A DNA stretch of 64,000 nucleotides, from NCBI RefSeq assembly GCF_003675855.1, contig NZ_RCIH01000004.1:62001-126000 (forward strand), given 5' to 3'. Origin of the DNA: Halostella salina. GTDB lineage: Archaea; Halobacteriota; Halobacteria; Halobacteriales; Natronoarchaeaceae. Positions 45,573-54,127 of this stretch are shown here, piece after piece. The translations under genes and the position numbers were made by a program. Every line of letters starts with the position of its first letter. The first letter of the stretch is position 1. A model generated the notes under the pieces. The model had not been told where the DNA came from, searched no databases, and was given only the letters and a program-made list of their open reading frames with translations.

Positions 45573-46270
45573 CTCCAACAAATATACAACCTAAACGGTC
45601 GTGTATTGAACAGAGGACTGATCAGCCTGATATGGTTTTTGTTGAATGCGGTCATTGCGGACAGGAGTATGATATCAAACCCTCGAAAGCCGAATCCTCA
45701 TCGTATTGTAGTCGCGAATGCCATACGGCGAGTCAAAGGAACCAAGTACAACTCGACTGCAAGCACTGCGAAGACGAATACGAAGTGAAAGCATCGAAAG
45801 CTACTTCTTCAGAGTTTTGCAGTCGAGAGTGCAAAGATGCATGGAAACGGCAAGGACAAAATACCCACGTAACTCGGGCGTGTGAGAACTGTGGTGACCG
45901 AGTGAAACGAACCCCATATAATGCAAAGAGAGCGGACAAACACTTCTGTAATAGCCGGTGTAGAGGAGCATGGATCAGTCGAAACCAGCGCGAAGAAAAC
46001 AATCCAAACTGGAAACCGGACGCAACGCATGAGTTTGGCGACAACTGGAAGGCTTTGCGTGAACAAGTGATCGACCGGGATGTCGTATGTCAGTATTGCG
46101 GCGCTGACGGGAAAAACTCCCTACTCGATGTTCACCACATCGTTCCAAGATGTGCCTTCGATCCCATCGAACGCGCAAATACGCTTCTCAATCTAGTTTT
46201 GCTCTGTCGAAGTTGTCACAAGCAGGCAGAGCACGGGAATATCGTCTGTCCGATCCCGGCGTTGGAGTAG
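45545..46270 (+). mobile_element. AT-rich island with HNH gene ending exactly at tRNA-Val
   Basis: Base composition changes abruptly near 45545 from GC-rich to near-balanced text and returns to normal at the tRNA-Val 3' end (46271). The island holds one gene, an HNH endonuclease, whose stop codon (46268-46270) touches the tRNA. No integrase and no second copy of the tRNA-Val 3' end were seen at the far edge. It is likely a transferred nuclease cassette. Confidence 0.6.
45632..46270 (+). CDS. HNH endonuclease with three N-terminal zinc fingers
   Basis: A 212-residue nuclease. Three short Cys-rich fingers lead (CGHCGQEYDI...YCSREC; CKHCEDEYEV...FCSREC; CENCGDRVKR...FCNSRC), the first two being internal repeats of each other. 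The C-terminal HNH domain reads CQYCG, VHHIVPR, NLVLLCRSCHK with the catalytic His pair, Asn and zinc cysteines intact. The codon usage is AT-rich, unlike its neighbours, and the stop abuts the tRNA-Val 3' end, so it looks like a free-standing homing-type endonuclease of foreign origin. Confidence 0.92.
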   Translation: MVFVECGHCGQEYDIKPSKAESSSYCSRECHTASQRNQVQLDCKHCEDEYEVKASKATSSEFCSRECKDAWKRQGQNTHVTRACENCGDRVKRTPYNAKRADKHFCNSRCRGAWISRNQREENNPNWKPDATHEFGDNWKALREQVIDRDVVCQYCGADGKNSLLDVHHIVPRCAFDPIERANTLLNLVLLCRSCHKQAEHGNIVCPIPALE

Positions 46271-46344
46271 TGGGCTTGAGCGGGGTCGAACCGCTGATCT
46301 CGGCCTTGTAAAGGCCGCGTCATAACCAACTAGACCACAAGCCC
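46271..46344 (-). tRNA. tRNA-Val (TAC)
   Basis: A 74-nt cloverleaf. Acceptor GGGCTTG/CAAGCCC, discriminator A. Anticodon stem CGGCC/GGCCG around loop TTTACAA, anticodon TAC. T-arm GCGG-TTCGACC-CCGC. The 3' end lies directly against the HNH gene stop on the other strand, so no tail of the kind seen at other tRNAs exists here. Confidence 0.96.
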
Positions 46345-46427
46345 GCATTTGGCGGAAGTCCCTCCCGAGGAATAACGCTTTCTCTCCGCGGCGGAACCCA
46401 TTTTGCCGGCGAGGTCGAGTATCGACC

Positions 46428-47030
46428 ATGGAGCGCTGGAAGGTGCTGAACGCCGCGGGCGTCGTGCTCGTCGTCGCGTTGCTGGGTGGGGCCGCGGTGC
46501 AGACCGGACTGCTGGCGAACCCCTTCGCCGACGGCCCCGAGAACGCGACCGTGACGGTGACCGACGAGAACGGCGAGCCGCTGGCCGTCGTCGACGCCGA
46601 GGTCGCCAGCACCGCCAACGAGCGGTACACGGGGCTGAGCGAGCACGAGTCGCTGGCGAACGGGTCGGGGATGCTGTTCGTCCACGACAGCGAGGAGGGG
46701 CGGACGTACGTGATGCGCGAGATGGACTTCGGGATCGACATCGTGTTCGTCGGGGCCGACCGGACGATCACGACGATCCACGAGGCGCCCGAGCCGGGGC
46801 CGAACGAGGACGGCGAGGAACAGCAGTACAGCGGCCGCGCGAAGTGGGTGCTGGAGGTGCCGAAGGGGTACACCGACGCGCAGGGGATCGAGGCGGGCGA
46901 CACCATCGCGATCGAGTACGGTAACGGGACGGCTTCGACCAGCGAGAACGCGACGGTGACCGTCGAGAACGCGACGGCCGCACTGCACTCGCAACAGCTA
47001 CCGGCGTGGCGACACAAGGGGCGGCCATGA
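46428..47030 (+). CDS. DUF192 family membrane-anchored protein
   Basis: A 200-residue protein with an N-terminal membrane anchor (VVLVVALLGGAAVQTGLL, residues 13-30) and an extracytoplasmic DUF192 domain: ANERYTGLSEHESLANGSGMLF, then REMDFGIDIVFVGADRTI. DUF192 proteins are exported and widespread, with no settled biochemical role. Its ATGA overlaps the start of the next gene, so the two are co-translated. Confidence 0.9.
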   Translation: MERWKVLNAAGVVLVVALLGGAAVQTGLLANPFADGPENATVTVTDENGEPLAVVDAEVASTANERYTGLSEHESLANGSGMLFVHDSEEGRTYVMREMDFGIDIVFVGADRTITTIHEAPEPGPNEDGEEQQYSGRAKWVLEVPKGYTDAQGIEAGDTIAIEYGNGTASTSENATVTVENATAALHSQQLPAWRHKGRP

Positions 47031-47296
47031 GCGAGCAGGTGGCTGCGCTGGCCGAGCGCGACGGCTGGCGCGCCGAGGGCTTTGCGGCGCGGGTCCACTA
47101 CGAGGGGGCCGGCGACCGCTACAGCGTCGAGTACTACGCGCCGAGCGACTGCGTCCTCTACTGGAAGGTGAAAGGGGACGGCGAGACCGCGGTGCCGGTC
47201 GCCCGCGACGCGGTCCCGGACCCGCTGCGCGAACGCATCCGGCAGGACCTGACCGAAGCCGGGATCGACCCCGAGGTTGAGGGGCGATCGCTGTAG
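47027..47296 (+). CDS. Small conserved haloarchaeal protein
   Basis: An 89-residue soluble acidic protein beginning MSEQVAALAERDGWRAEGFA, with a beta-rich middle (DRYSVEYYAPSDCVLYWKVKGDG) and a C-terminal helix (PDPLRERIRQDLTEAGIDPE). I do not recognise a named function. The ATG overlaps the DUF192 stop (ATGA), which supports this start. Confidence 0.75.
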   Translation: MSEQVAALAERDGWRAEGFAARVHYEGAGDRYSVEYYAPSDCVLYWKVKGDGETAVPVARDAVPDPLRERIRQDLTEAGIDPEVEGRSL

Positions 47297-47348
47297 TGTT
47301 TCGGTTCGAAACAACGATTTTTTACCGTGGAGGACCCGATAACGGTCG

Positions 47349-49280
47349 ATGGGTATTCACGCCGAGGACGACGACCCCTTCGAGGAACAGCGTGAGAGCG
47401 CCGAGAACCCCATGCGGAGGCTGTTCGGGGAGTACGGACGGGAGAACTCCGTCCAGTTTCTCGTCGGGCTCGTCGCCAGCGTGTTCGCGCGGTTGCTGGA
47501 CCTGCTGCCGCCGGTGCTGCTCGGGTTCGCGCTCGACGCGATCTTCCGGGACGACAAACCGTTCACGGCGCTGTGGCTGGTGCCGGACGCGTGGCTCCCG
47601 GCGGACGCGCAGGGCCAGCTCTGGGTCACCGTCGGGCTGATCGGGGGGGCCTTTACTTTCGGCGCGGCGTTTCACTGGGTGCGCAACTGGGGATGGAACT
47701 CCTTCGCGCAGAACATCCAGCACTCCGTGCGGACCGACACGTACGACAAGATGCAGCGGCTGAACATGGACTTCTTCGCCGACAAGCAGACCGGGGAGAT
47801 GATGTCGATCCTGTCGAACGACGTGAACCGCCTTGAGCGGTTCCTGAACGACGGGATGAACTCCCTGTTTCGCCTGTCGGTGATGGTGCTCGGCATCGCC
47901 GCCATCCTGTTCTACTACAACTGGCAGCTCGCGCTCGTCGCGCTGGTCGCGGTGCCCGCGATCGCCGTGTTCACCTGGAAGTTCATCGAGATCATCCAGC
48001 CGAAGTACGCCGACGTGCGCTCCAGCGTCGGCACGGTCAACTCCCGGCTGGAGAACAACCTCGGCGGCATCCAGGTGATCAAGACGAGCAACACCGAGGG
48101 GTACGAGTCCGACCGCGTCGAGGACGTCTCCCAGGACTACTTCGACGCCAACTGGAGCGCCATCTCGACGCGGATCAAGTTCTTCCCCGGCCTGCGCCTG
48201 CTGGCCGGGATGTCGTTCGTCGCCACGTTCCTCGTCGGCGGGCTGTGGGTGCTGATGCCTCCGGAAGCCGGCGGTCCCGGACCGCTGACAGGGACGCTCA
48301 GCGCGGGCGAGTTCGTCACGTTCATCCTGCTCACCCAGCGGTTCATCTGGCCGATGGCGCAGTTCGGGCAGATCATCAACATGTACCAGCGCGCTCGCGC
48401 CTCCAGCGAGCGCATCTTCGGGCTGATGGACGAGCCGAGCCGGATCGAGGAGGACCCCGCCGCCGAGGAACTCGTCGTCGACGAGGGCGAAGTGGTGTAC
48501 GAGGACGTGAGCTTCGGCTACGACGACGAGACGATCATCGACGACGTGTCGTTCGACGTCGAGGGCGGCGACACGCTCGCACTCGTCGGCCCCACGGGGG
48601 CCGGCAAGTCGACGGTGTTGAAGTTGCTCCTCCGGATGTACGACGTGGACGACGGCGCGATCCGGATCGACGGGACCGACCTCCGGGACGTGACGATCCC
48701 GAGCCTCCGGCGGTCGATCGGCTACGTCAGCCAGGAGACGTTCCTGTTCTACGGCACCGTCAAGGAGAACATCACGTACGGGACGTTCGACGCCGACGAG
48801 GACGAGATAGTCGAGGCCGCGAAGATGGCCGAGGCTCACGAGTTCATCACCAACCTCCCGGACGGCTACGACACCGAGATCGGCGAGCGCGGCGTGAAGC
48901 TGTCGGGCGGCCAGCGCCAGCGCATCTCCATCGCCCGGGCGATCCTCAAGGACCCCGAGATCCTCATCTTAGACGAGGCGACGAGCGACGTGGACACGGA
49001 GACGGAGATGCTGATCCAGCGCAGCCTCGACGAACTCACCGCCGACCGCACCACGTTCGCCATCGCACACCGGCTCTCGACGATCAAGGACGCCGACAAG
49101 ATCGTCGTGCTTGAGGACGGGAAGATCGTCGAAGACGGCAGTCACGAGGACCTGCTCGACGACGACGGGCTGTACGCCCACCTCTGGGGCGTGCAGGCCG
49201 GGGAGATCGACGAACTCCCCGAGGAGTTCATCGAGCGCGCCGCGGAGCGACAGGCCCGCACCGAAGCCGGCGACGACTGA
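47349..49280 (+). CDS. ABC exporter, fused membrane and ATPase domains
   Basis: A 643-residue half-transporter. The first 340 residues hold six transmembrane helices of the type I exporter fold. The ATPase has Walker A GPTGAGKST near residue 415, signature LSGGQRQRIS near 520, and Walker B ILILDEATSD. An acidic C-terminal tail of about 25 residues follows. It is related to multidrug/lipid exporters such as MsbA; as a single gene it should act as a homodimer. Substrate unknown. It begins about 52 bp after the small protein gene. Confidence 0.94.
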   Translation: MGIHAEDDDPFEEQRESAENPMRRLFGEYGRENSVQFLVGLVASVFARLLDLLPPVLLGFALDAIFRDDKPFTALWLVPDAWLPADAQGQLWVTVGLIGGAFTFGAAFHWVRNWGWNSFAQNIQHSVRTDTYDKMQRLNMDFFADKQTGEMMSILSNDVNRLERFLNDGMNSLFRLSVMVLGIAAILFYYNWQLALVALVAVPAIAVFTWKFIEIIQPKYADVRSSVGTVNSRLENNLGGIQVIKTSNTEGYESDRVEDVSQDYFDANWSAISTRIKFFPGLRLLAGMSFVATFLVGGLWVLMPPEAGGPGPLTGTLSAGEFVTFILLTQRFIWPMAQFGQIINMYQRARASSERIFGLMDEPSRIEEDPAAEELVVDEGEVVYEDVSFGYDDETIIDDVSFDVEGGDTLALVGPTGAGKSTVLKLLLRMYDVDDGAIRIDGTDLRDVTIPSLRRSIGYVSQETFLFYGTVKENITYGTFDADEDEIVEAAKMAEAHEFITNLPDGYDTEIGERGVKLSGGQRQRISIARAILKDPEILILDEATSDVDTETEMLIQRSLDELTADRTTFAIAHRLSTIKDADKIVVLEDGKIVEDGSHEDLLDDDGLYAHLWGVQAGEIDELPEEFIERAAERQARTEAGDD

Positions 49281-49290
49281 TCAGCCGACC

Positions 49291-50139
49291 TCACCCCTCC
49301 ACGGCCGCCGACGCCGCGATCCGCTCGAACAGCGTTCTGACCGCCGGCACGTCCGCGACCCGGTAGTCCGCCGCCGTCTCCCCGTCCCCGACCTTCACGC
49401 CGACACCGCCTTCGGGGAGCGCTCGGAACGCCGCCTCGTCGGTCGTGTCGTCGCCGACGTAGACGGCCGTGGGCGTACCGCCCTCGGGACCCCGACGGTC
49501 GAGCAACCACTCGACGGCCCGGCCCTTGTCCCAGTCGGTGTCGGGGCGAAGCTCCAGCACCGCCTTCCCGGTCGTGAGTTCGAGCCCGGCATCCGCGGCA
49601 GCGGCCCGGACGCGCTCCCGGACCTGCGGCACCGCGTTCTCGTCGGCCATCCGGTAGTGGACCGTCGCCGTCGCGCCCTTGTCCTCGACGACGACGCCCG
49701 GGACGTCGAGCGACTCGCGGATCCGCTCGCAGACGTCGGTCAGCGCGTCGCGGGCGTCCGCAGCAGCCGGGTGAACCGTCGTCTCGCCGTCGGCGCGGAG
49801 TTCCAGCCCGTGGTTGCCGGCGTACGCGAGGCCGTCGACGCCGACGCGCTCGCGCAGGTCGTCGATCGCTCGCCCGCTGACGACGGCGGTCGTGACCGCC
49901 GGCGCGTCCCGGAACGAGCGAAGCAGGTCGGCCAGCCCGTCGGCCATGGCGGCCTCGTCCGGCCGCTCGACGATCGGCGCGAGGGTGCCGTCGAAATCCG
50001 AGAACAGCGCGACCCCGTCGCGTTCGGCGGCGCGGTCGGCTATCTCTGCGGCCACGTCGGCGGGGTCGCTCCGCGACGGCTCCCCCGCCGCGTCCCTGCG
50101 GTCGGAGACGTCGTCGGCCGCCCGATCGCTCCCCGTCAC
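49291..50139 (-). CDS. otsB: Trehalose-6-phosphate phosphatase
   Basis: A 282-residue HAD phosphatase that releases trehalose from trehalose-6-phosphate. The nucleophile motif is LFSDFDGTLAPI near residue 45, with the SGRAIDDL motif II and the VGDDTTDEAAFRAL motif IV near residue 235. The GTG start at 50139 overlaps the otsA stop (GTGA), so synthase and phosphatase are translationally coupled. A much longer open frame upstream is antisense shadow. Confidence 0.93.
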   Translation of the reverse strand: MTGSDRAADDVSDRRDAAGEPSRSDPADVAAEIADRAAERDGVALFSDFDGTLAPIVERPDEAAMADGLADLLRSFRDAPAVTTAVVSGRAIDDLRERVGVDGLAYAGNHGLELRADGETTVHPAAADARDALTDVCERIRESLDVPGVVVEDKGATATVHYRMADENAVPQVRERVRAAAADAGLELTTGKAVLELRPDTDWDKGRAVEWLLDRRGPEGGTPTAVYVGDDTTDEAAFRALPEGGVGVKVGDGETAADYRVADVPAVRTLFERIAASAAVEG

Positions 50140-51689
50140 TGTGACTGCCGGCCCCGGCTGGCCGCGTACCGCTTGCCCTGCTGTACCGATCGAGCGGTCC
50201 TGAACTGGCGGGCGATCCAGGCGTACACGTCGTTCTCGTGCACCTGCTCGCCGAGCGTCGCCGCGCGGCGCTCCCGCTCGGTCCCGGGCGACCGGAGGCC
50301 CCATTCGACGGCGTCGGCGACCGCGTCCACGTCGTAGGGGTTGACGACCTCGGCCCCTTCCTCTAGCTCGGCGGCCGCGCCGGCGAACTCGCTCAGGACG
50401 AGCACGCCGGGGTCGTCGACCTGCGCGGCGGCGAACTCCTTGGCGACGAGATTCATGCCGTCCCGGACCGGCGTGACGAGCGCCAGGTCCGCGCCGCGAT
50501 ACAGCCCCGCGAGCTGCTTCTCGGGGAGCATCGCGGTCGTGAAGACGACCGGCTGCCAGTCCTCGGTGCCGAAGCGCTCGTTGATCCCCGCGATCCGGTC
50601 TGCGACGCGGTCCTGCAGGCGGGCGTACGCCGGGATCGAACTCCGGCTCTCGGTCCCCTTCTGGACGAACGTCAGGCGGCCGCGCCACTCCGGTGAGCGC
50701 TCCCAGAGCCGCTCCAGCGCGTCGAGCCGACGCTCGATCCCCTTCGTGTAGTCGAGGCGGTCGACGCCGACCGCGACGGCTCGGTGCTCGCCGATGCCGT
50801 GCTCGGCCCGAAACTCGTCCCAGAAATCGGCGGCCGCTTGCGACTCGGCGCGGTCCCGGACCGCGTCCGCGTCGATGCCGAGCCGGAACGGTCGCACCGT
50901 CGTCGACCCGCCGCGGTAGCGGACGATGCCGTTCTCGTGGTCGACCGCCGCGTCCAGCGCCCGCTCCGCACACTCGAGGAAGTTCCGGCAGTAGTTGGGC
51001 GTGTGAAACCCGAGCAGGTCGTTGGCGAGCAGGCCGTCAAGCACGGCTACCGCCCGCGGGCAGACGCGGAACACGTCCCACGCGGGCCACGGCAGGTGCC
51101 AGAAGTGCATCGCGAACGCGTCGGGCAGGAGCCGTTCGCGCAGGACCCGCGGCGCGAGCGCGAGGTGGTAGTCCTGAAACCAGACCGCCGGGGCGGTGCC
51201 GTCCGCGGCGGCGGTCACGGCCGACGCGAACTCGCGGTTGACCTCGCGGTAGCGTTCCCAGTCGTCGGTCGCGAAGTGGACGCGGGCCGTGTCGGAGTGA
51301 CAGAGCGGCCACAGCGTCCGGTTGCTGATCCCGCGGTAGTAGCCGTCGACCTGCTCGTCGTCGAGCCACACCCGGTGGAGGTCGTACGACGGGTCGTCCG
51401 GCGGCACGCTGACGACGCCGTCGTCGCTGGCCTCGCGGTCGGCGTCGCCGTCGCCCCACGCCACCCACGACCCCTCGACCGTCTGCATCACGGGGTCGAG
51501 CGCGGCGGTCAGCCCCCCGGCGGGGCGGTCGACGGTGACCTCGCAGTCGTCGTCGTACCCGTGGCTGTACGGCTGGCGGTTCGAGACGACGACGGGCGAG
51601 CCGTCGCAGTCGATCGATTCGACCGCCGCGACCGCGTCGGACACGCTGTCGCGCGCCCGGCCGTCGTCACCGGTTGCCACGTCGACCAC
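50136..51689 (-). CDS. otsA: Trehalose-6-phosphate synthase (GT20)
   Basis: A 517-residue glycosyltransferase that joins UDP- (or ADP-/GDP-) glucose to glucose-6-phosphate. The GT20 marks include [11 protein letters not shown] near the start, [14 protein letters not shown] and [18 protein letters not shown] in the middle, [12 protein letters not shown] and [15 protein letters not shown] near the end. The start is a GTG at 51689. Together with otsB it should make trehalose, a compatible solute or stress protectant, in a cell that otherwise relies on KCl. Confidence 0.95.
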   Translation of the reverse strand: MVDVATGDDGRARDSVSDAVAAVESIDCDGSPVVVSNRQPYSHGYDDDCEVTVDRPAGGLTAALDPVMQTVEGSWVAWGDGDADREASDDGVVSVPPDDPSYDLHRVWLDDEQVDGYYRGISNRTLWPLCHSDTARVHFATDDWERYREVNREFASAVTAAADGTAPAVWFQDYHLALAPRVLRERLLPDAFAMHFWHLPWPAWDVFRVCPRAVAVLDGLLANDLLGFHTPNYCRNFLECAERALDAAVDHENGIVRYRGGSTTVRPFRLGIDADAVRDRAESQAAADFWDEFRAEHGIGEHRAVAVGVDRLDYTKGIERRLDALERLWERSPEWRGRLTFVQKGTESRSSIPAYARLQDRVADRIAGINERFGTEDWQPVVFTTAMLPEKQLAGLYRGADLALVTPVRDGMNLVAKEFAAAQVDDPGVLVLSEFAGAAAELEEGAEVVNPYDVDAVADAVEWGLRSPGTERERRAATLGEQVHENDVYAWIARQFRTARSVQQGKRYAASRGRQSQ

Positions 51690-51913
51690 CCCCGTCGCCG
51701 GTGCGGGCGGCGGTGTGGACGGTGCTGGCGGTCGAGTGGTCGGTCCGGACCCGGTGCCGTCTACGACTCTCGCGTACCATGTTCGGTGTCAGATGCTACC
51801 CAGAGCGACCGGATAAGCCACCGACACTGTTCAGTTCGCTTCGCCGAGAAACAGCCGGCTACGTCCCGGTAAGGACGGCCTACGCCGCCGAAACCGACGG
51901 TTACACGCCGCCC

Positions 51914-52258
51914 TCAGAACGACTGCTGGTCGTCGGACACGTCCTGTCCCGGCGCGCCCTCCGCCTGCCGGTCCTCGCCCGGCGCGGGCGGCGTCCGGTC
52001 GCTGTAGTTCTTGCGTCCGATGGCCTCGTCGTCGACCATCGTGAGCAGCGCCTGCCGCACGTCCTGTTCGTCGTCGAACTCCTGGTTCCCCATGGGCTCG
52101 ACCAGTTCGCGGAACGTCGCCTCCCCGTCGGAGAAGGTGAGCTGCTCGTCGCCGTACGCGTCGACGAGTTCCCCGGTGTCCGCGGGGTAGTCGTGACTCG
52201 CCAGTTTGCCGCTGAGGTCGCCGAAGTCCACACCCATCTCTCTGTCGTCGTCTGTCAT
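51914..52258 (-). CDS. DUF5789-like small acidic protein
   Basis: A 114-residue, very acidic haloarchaeal protein (MTDDDREMGVDFGDLSGKLA, then SDGEATFRELVEPMGNQEFD). I recognise it as the DUF5789 family from haloarchaeal annotations; its role is unknown. No membrane segment or metal site. It is a single gene divergent from the creatininase-family enzyme. Confidence 0.82.
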   Translation of the reverse strand: MTDDDREMGVDFGDLSGKLASHDYPADTGELVDAYGDEQLTFSDGEATFRELVEPMGNQEFDDEQDVRQALLTMVDDEAIGRKNYSDRTPPAPGEDRQAEGAPGQDVSDDQQSF

Positions 52259-52329
52259 GCTGTGTTCCCCCTACCCGTCGGGACGGGAACCGCGGGGAAA
52301 CCGTTTGCCCCACGTATAAGCCCGCCGAG

Positions 52330-53082
52330 ATGCAGAGTCCGAACGTGCACCTGACCGACGCCACGTGGACGGACGCCGCGGCCGTCGAGACGGACCTCGC
52401 GGTGGTTCCCGTCGGCAGTACCGAGCAGCACGGCCCCCACGCGCCGCTTGGCACCGACGCGATCACGGCCGAGACAGTGGCCGAAGCCGGGGTCGACGCG
52501 TACGACGGCGAGGCCGTCGTCGCGCCGCCGGTGTCGGTCGGCGTCGCCGCCGAACACCGTCAGTTCCCCGGCACGCTGTGGGTGAGCGAGGACACGTTCC
52601 GCGACTACGTCCGCGAGACGGTCGCCAGCCTCGCCCACCACGGCTGGGACCGGGTCGTGCTGGTCAACGGCCACGGCGGCAACGTCGCCGCACTCCGGGA
52701 GGTCGCCGGGCGGATCACCCGTGAGGACGACGCCTACGCCGTCCCGTTCACCTGGTTCGAGGCGGTCGGCGACCACGCCGACGACATGGGCCACGGCGGG
52801 CCGCTGGAGACCGCGCTCCTCCGGCACGTTCGCCCGGACCTCGTCCGCGAGGACCGGGTCGACGAGGCTCGCGAGGGAGCCAGCGACGGCTGGGGGGAGT
52901 GGGTGAGCGGGACGAACCTCGCGTTCGACTCCGCGGAGTTCACCGAGAACGGCGTCGTCGGGGACCCCGGCGAGGGCGACGCCGAGCGCGGCGAGGAACT
53001 GCTGGAGCTGGCGGCCGGGTCGCTCGCGGCCCTGCTCTCGGCGGTCGAGTCGAGGGACGTGTGCCGGCCCCCGGACCGGTAG
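52330..53082 (+). CDS. arfB: Creatininase-family amidohydrolase, probably ArfB
   Basis: A 250-residue protein with the family metal-binding motifs: VPVGSTEQHGPHAPLGTDA (E, H and D ligands near residue 30), VNGHGGN near 115 and GHGGPLETALLRH near 155. In archaea the member called ArfB deformylates the GTP-cyclohydrolase III product in riboflavin and F420 synthesis, and this subgroup fits best by length and context, with a dihydroneopterin-aldolase-like gene nearby. A creatininase-type amidohydrolase of other specificity is possible. Confidence 0.8.
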   Translation: MQSPNVHLTDATWTDAAAVETDLAVVPVGSTEQHGPHAPLGTDAITAETVAEAGVDAYDGEAVVAPPVSVGVAAEHRQFPGTLWVSEDTFRDYVRETVASLAHHGWDRVVLVNGHGGNVAALREVAGRITREDDAYAVPFTWFEAVGDHADDMGHGGPLETALLRHVRPDLVREDRVDEAREGASDGWGEWVSGTNLAFDSAEFTENGVVGDPGEGDAERGEELLELAAGSLAALLSAVESRDVCRPPDR

Positions 53083-53505
53083 CTACTCCTCGTCTTCCTC
53101 GGCGTCCTCGTCGTCGCCGGCGGCGTCGTCCAGCGCGCTCCGAAGCTCCGGCACCGTCGACGTGAGGTCGCCCACCTGCTCGCCCGCCGCTTCGATGTCG
53201 GCGATCAGCTCCTCCAGATCGGCGATGGCCGCCTCCAGGTCGTCGGCGTCGTCGAACGCGTCGGCGCGCTGGCCCATCGTGAACCACTTCTTCGCGTCGC
53301 GGAGGTGGTCCTCGGCCTCGCCGACGTCCAGCGCCGACCGGAGCCCGTTCAGCACGCCGAGCACGTTGTCGGCGTCGGTCTCCCAGACGGCGTCGCTCTC
53401 GGGGAGCTCCGCCCGCGCGGCGTCGAGCGACTCCTCCACGTCCGACCGCATCTCCGAGGCCGCCTCGCCGAACAGCTCGTCGTCGTCCAGGGTGGACTGA
53501 CTCAT
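53083..53505 (-). CDS. Small acidic haloarchaeal protein (DUF5790-like)
   Basis: A 140-residue helical acidic protein beginning MSQSTLDDDELFGEAASEMR, with a long predicted helix (ADDLEAAIADLEELIADIEAA) and a DE-only tail. I recall a match to DUF5790. No function known. Its stop is adjacent to the arfB stop on the opposite strand. Confidence 0.78.
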   Translation of the reverse strand: MSQSTLDDDELFGEAASEMRSDVEESLDAARAELPESDAVWETDADNVLGVLNGLRSALDVGEAEDHLRDAKKWFTMGQRADAFDDADDLEAAIADLEELIADIEAAGEQVGDLTSTVPELRSALDDAAGDDEDAEEDEE

Positions 53506-53660
53506 GTGCTGACGTTTCACGCGGTCGGGTTTAAAAGGTTGCCCGAAAGCGGAAGTGAAACCCGGCGACGGAGCGCCCGAGCGGGCCGGACGGCGGGGAC
53601 GGCTGGCAGAGGCCGAGCGGGACCGGCCGCGCCGGTCGACCGACGGGTTGTCCGTCGTGC

Positions 53661-54008
53661 TCACCCCTCCACGTCGACGACTTCCATCAGCGGGTAGTCG
53701 CCGTCCATCGCCATCCGCGTCCGGACGGTCGTCCCCTCGTAGGCGATCCGCATCTCGACTTCGATGAACCGGCCGGTGAGTTCGGCGTAGTCGGCCGACT
53801 GCTCGGCCAGTTCCGCCGCGAGTGTCTCCTCCAGCACGTCGACCGTCACCGACTCGCAGAACGGCTGGTTCTCGATCGCTTCGGCCATGGCTCGCTCCAG
53901 ACTGGCGGCGCTGTCGGGGCTGACCGGCGTCCCGGCGAACTGGTGGTACAGCGTCCCGAACTTGATGCCGGCCTCGAAGCAGGCCGCCTCGCGGTCCGTT
54001 GGGTCCAT
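53661..54008 (-). CDS. mptD: Archaeal dihydroneopterin aldolase-like protein
   Basis: A 115-residue protein whose N-terminus DREAACFEAGIKFGTLYHQF followed by AGTPVSP is the pattern of archaeal MptD (DHNA family), which cleaves dihydroneopterin to 6-hydroxymethyl-dihydropterin in pterin/folate synthesis. The middle is ENQPFCESVTVDV and the C-terminus forms beta strands (RFIEVEMRIAYEG). ATG 54008 is used. It is divergent from azf. Confidence 0.85.
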   Translation of the reverse strand: MDPTDREAACFEAGIKFGTLYHQFAGTPVSPDSAASLERAMAEAIENQPFCESVTVDVLEETLAAELAEQSADYAELTGRFIEVEMRIAYEGTTVRTRMAMDGDYPLMEVVDVEG

Positions 54009-54127
54009 GGCCGGCGGGAGGGCGGCGGCGGGCAAGTGCGTTCGGGTCGTGGACGGCCGACCGTGCAACCCGCACGACCGGCCCGGATCGCACGTTACTT
54101 ATTCCGGTACGCTCTGGAAACGGACGA

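Noticed and set aside
49291-50973. Continuous 560-codon frame fusing an antisense-like part to OtsB
   Set aside because: Only the last 282 residues are OtsB; the first part is the wrong frame of otsA. The GTG at 50139 is the real start, supported by GTGA coupling.
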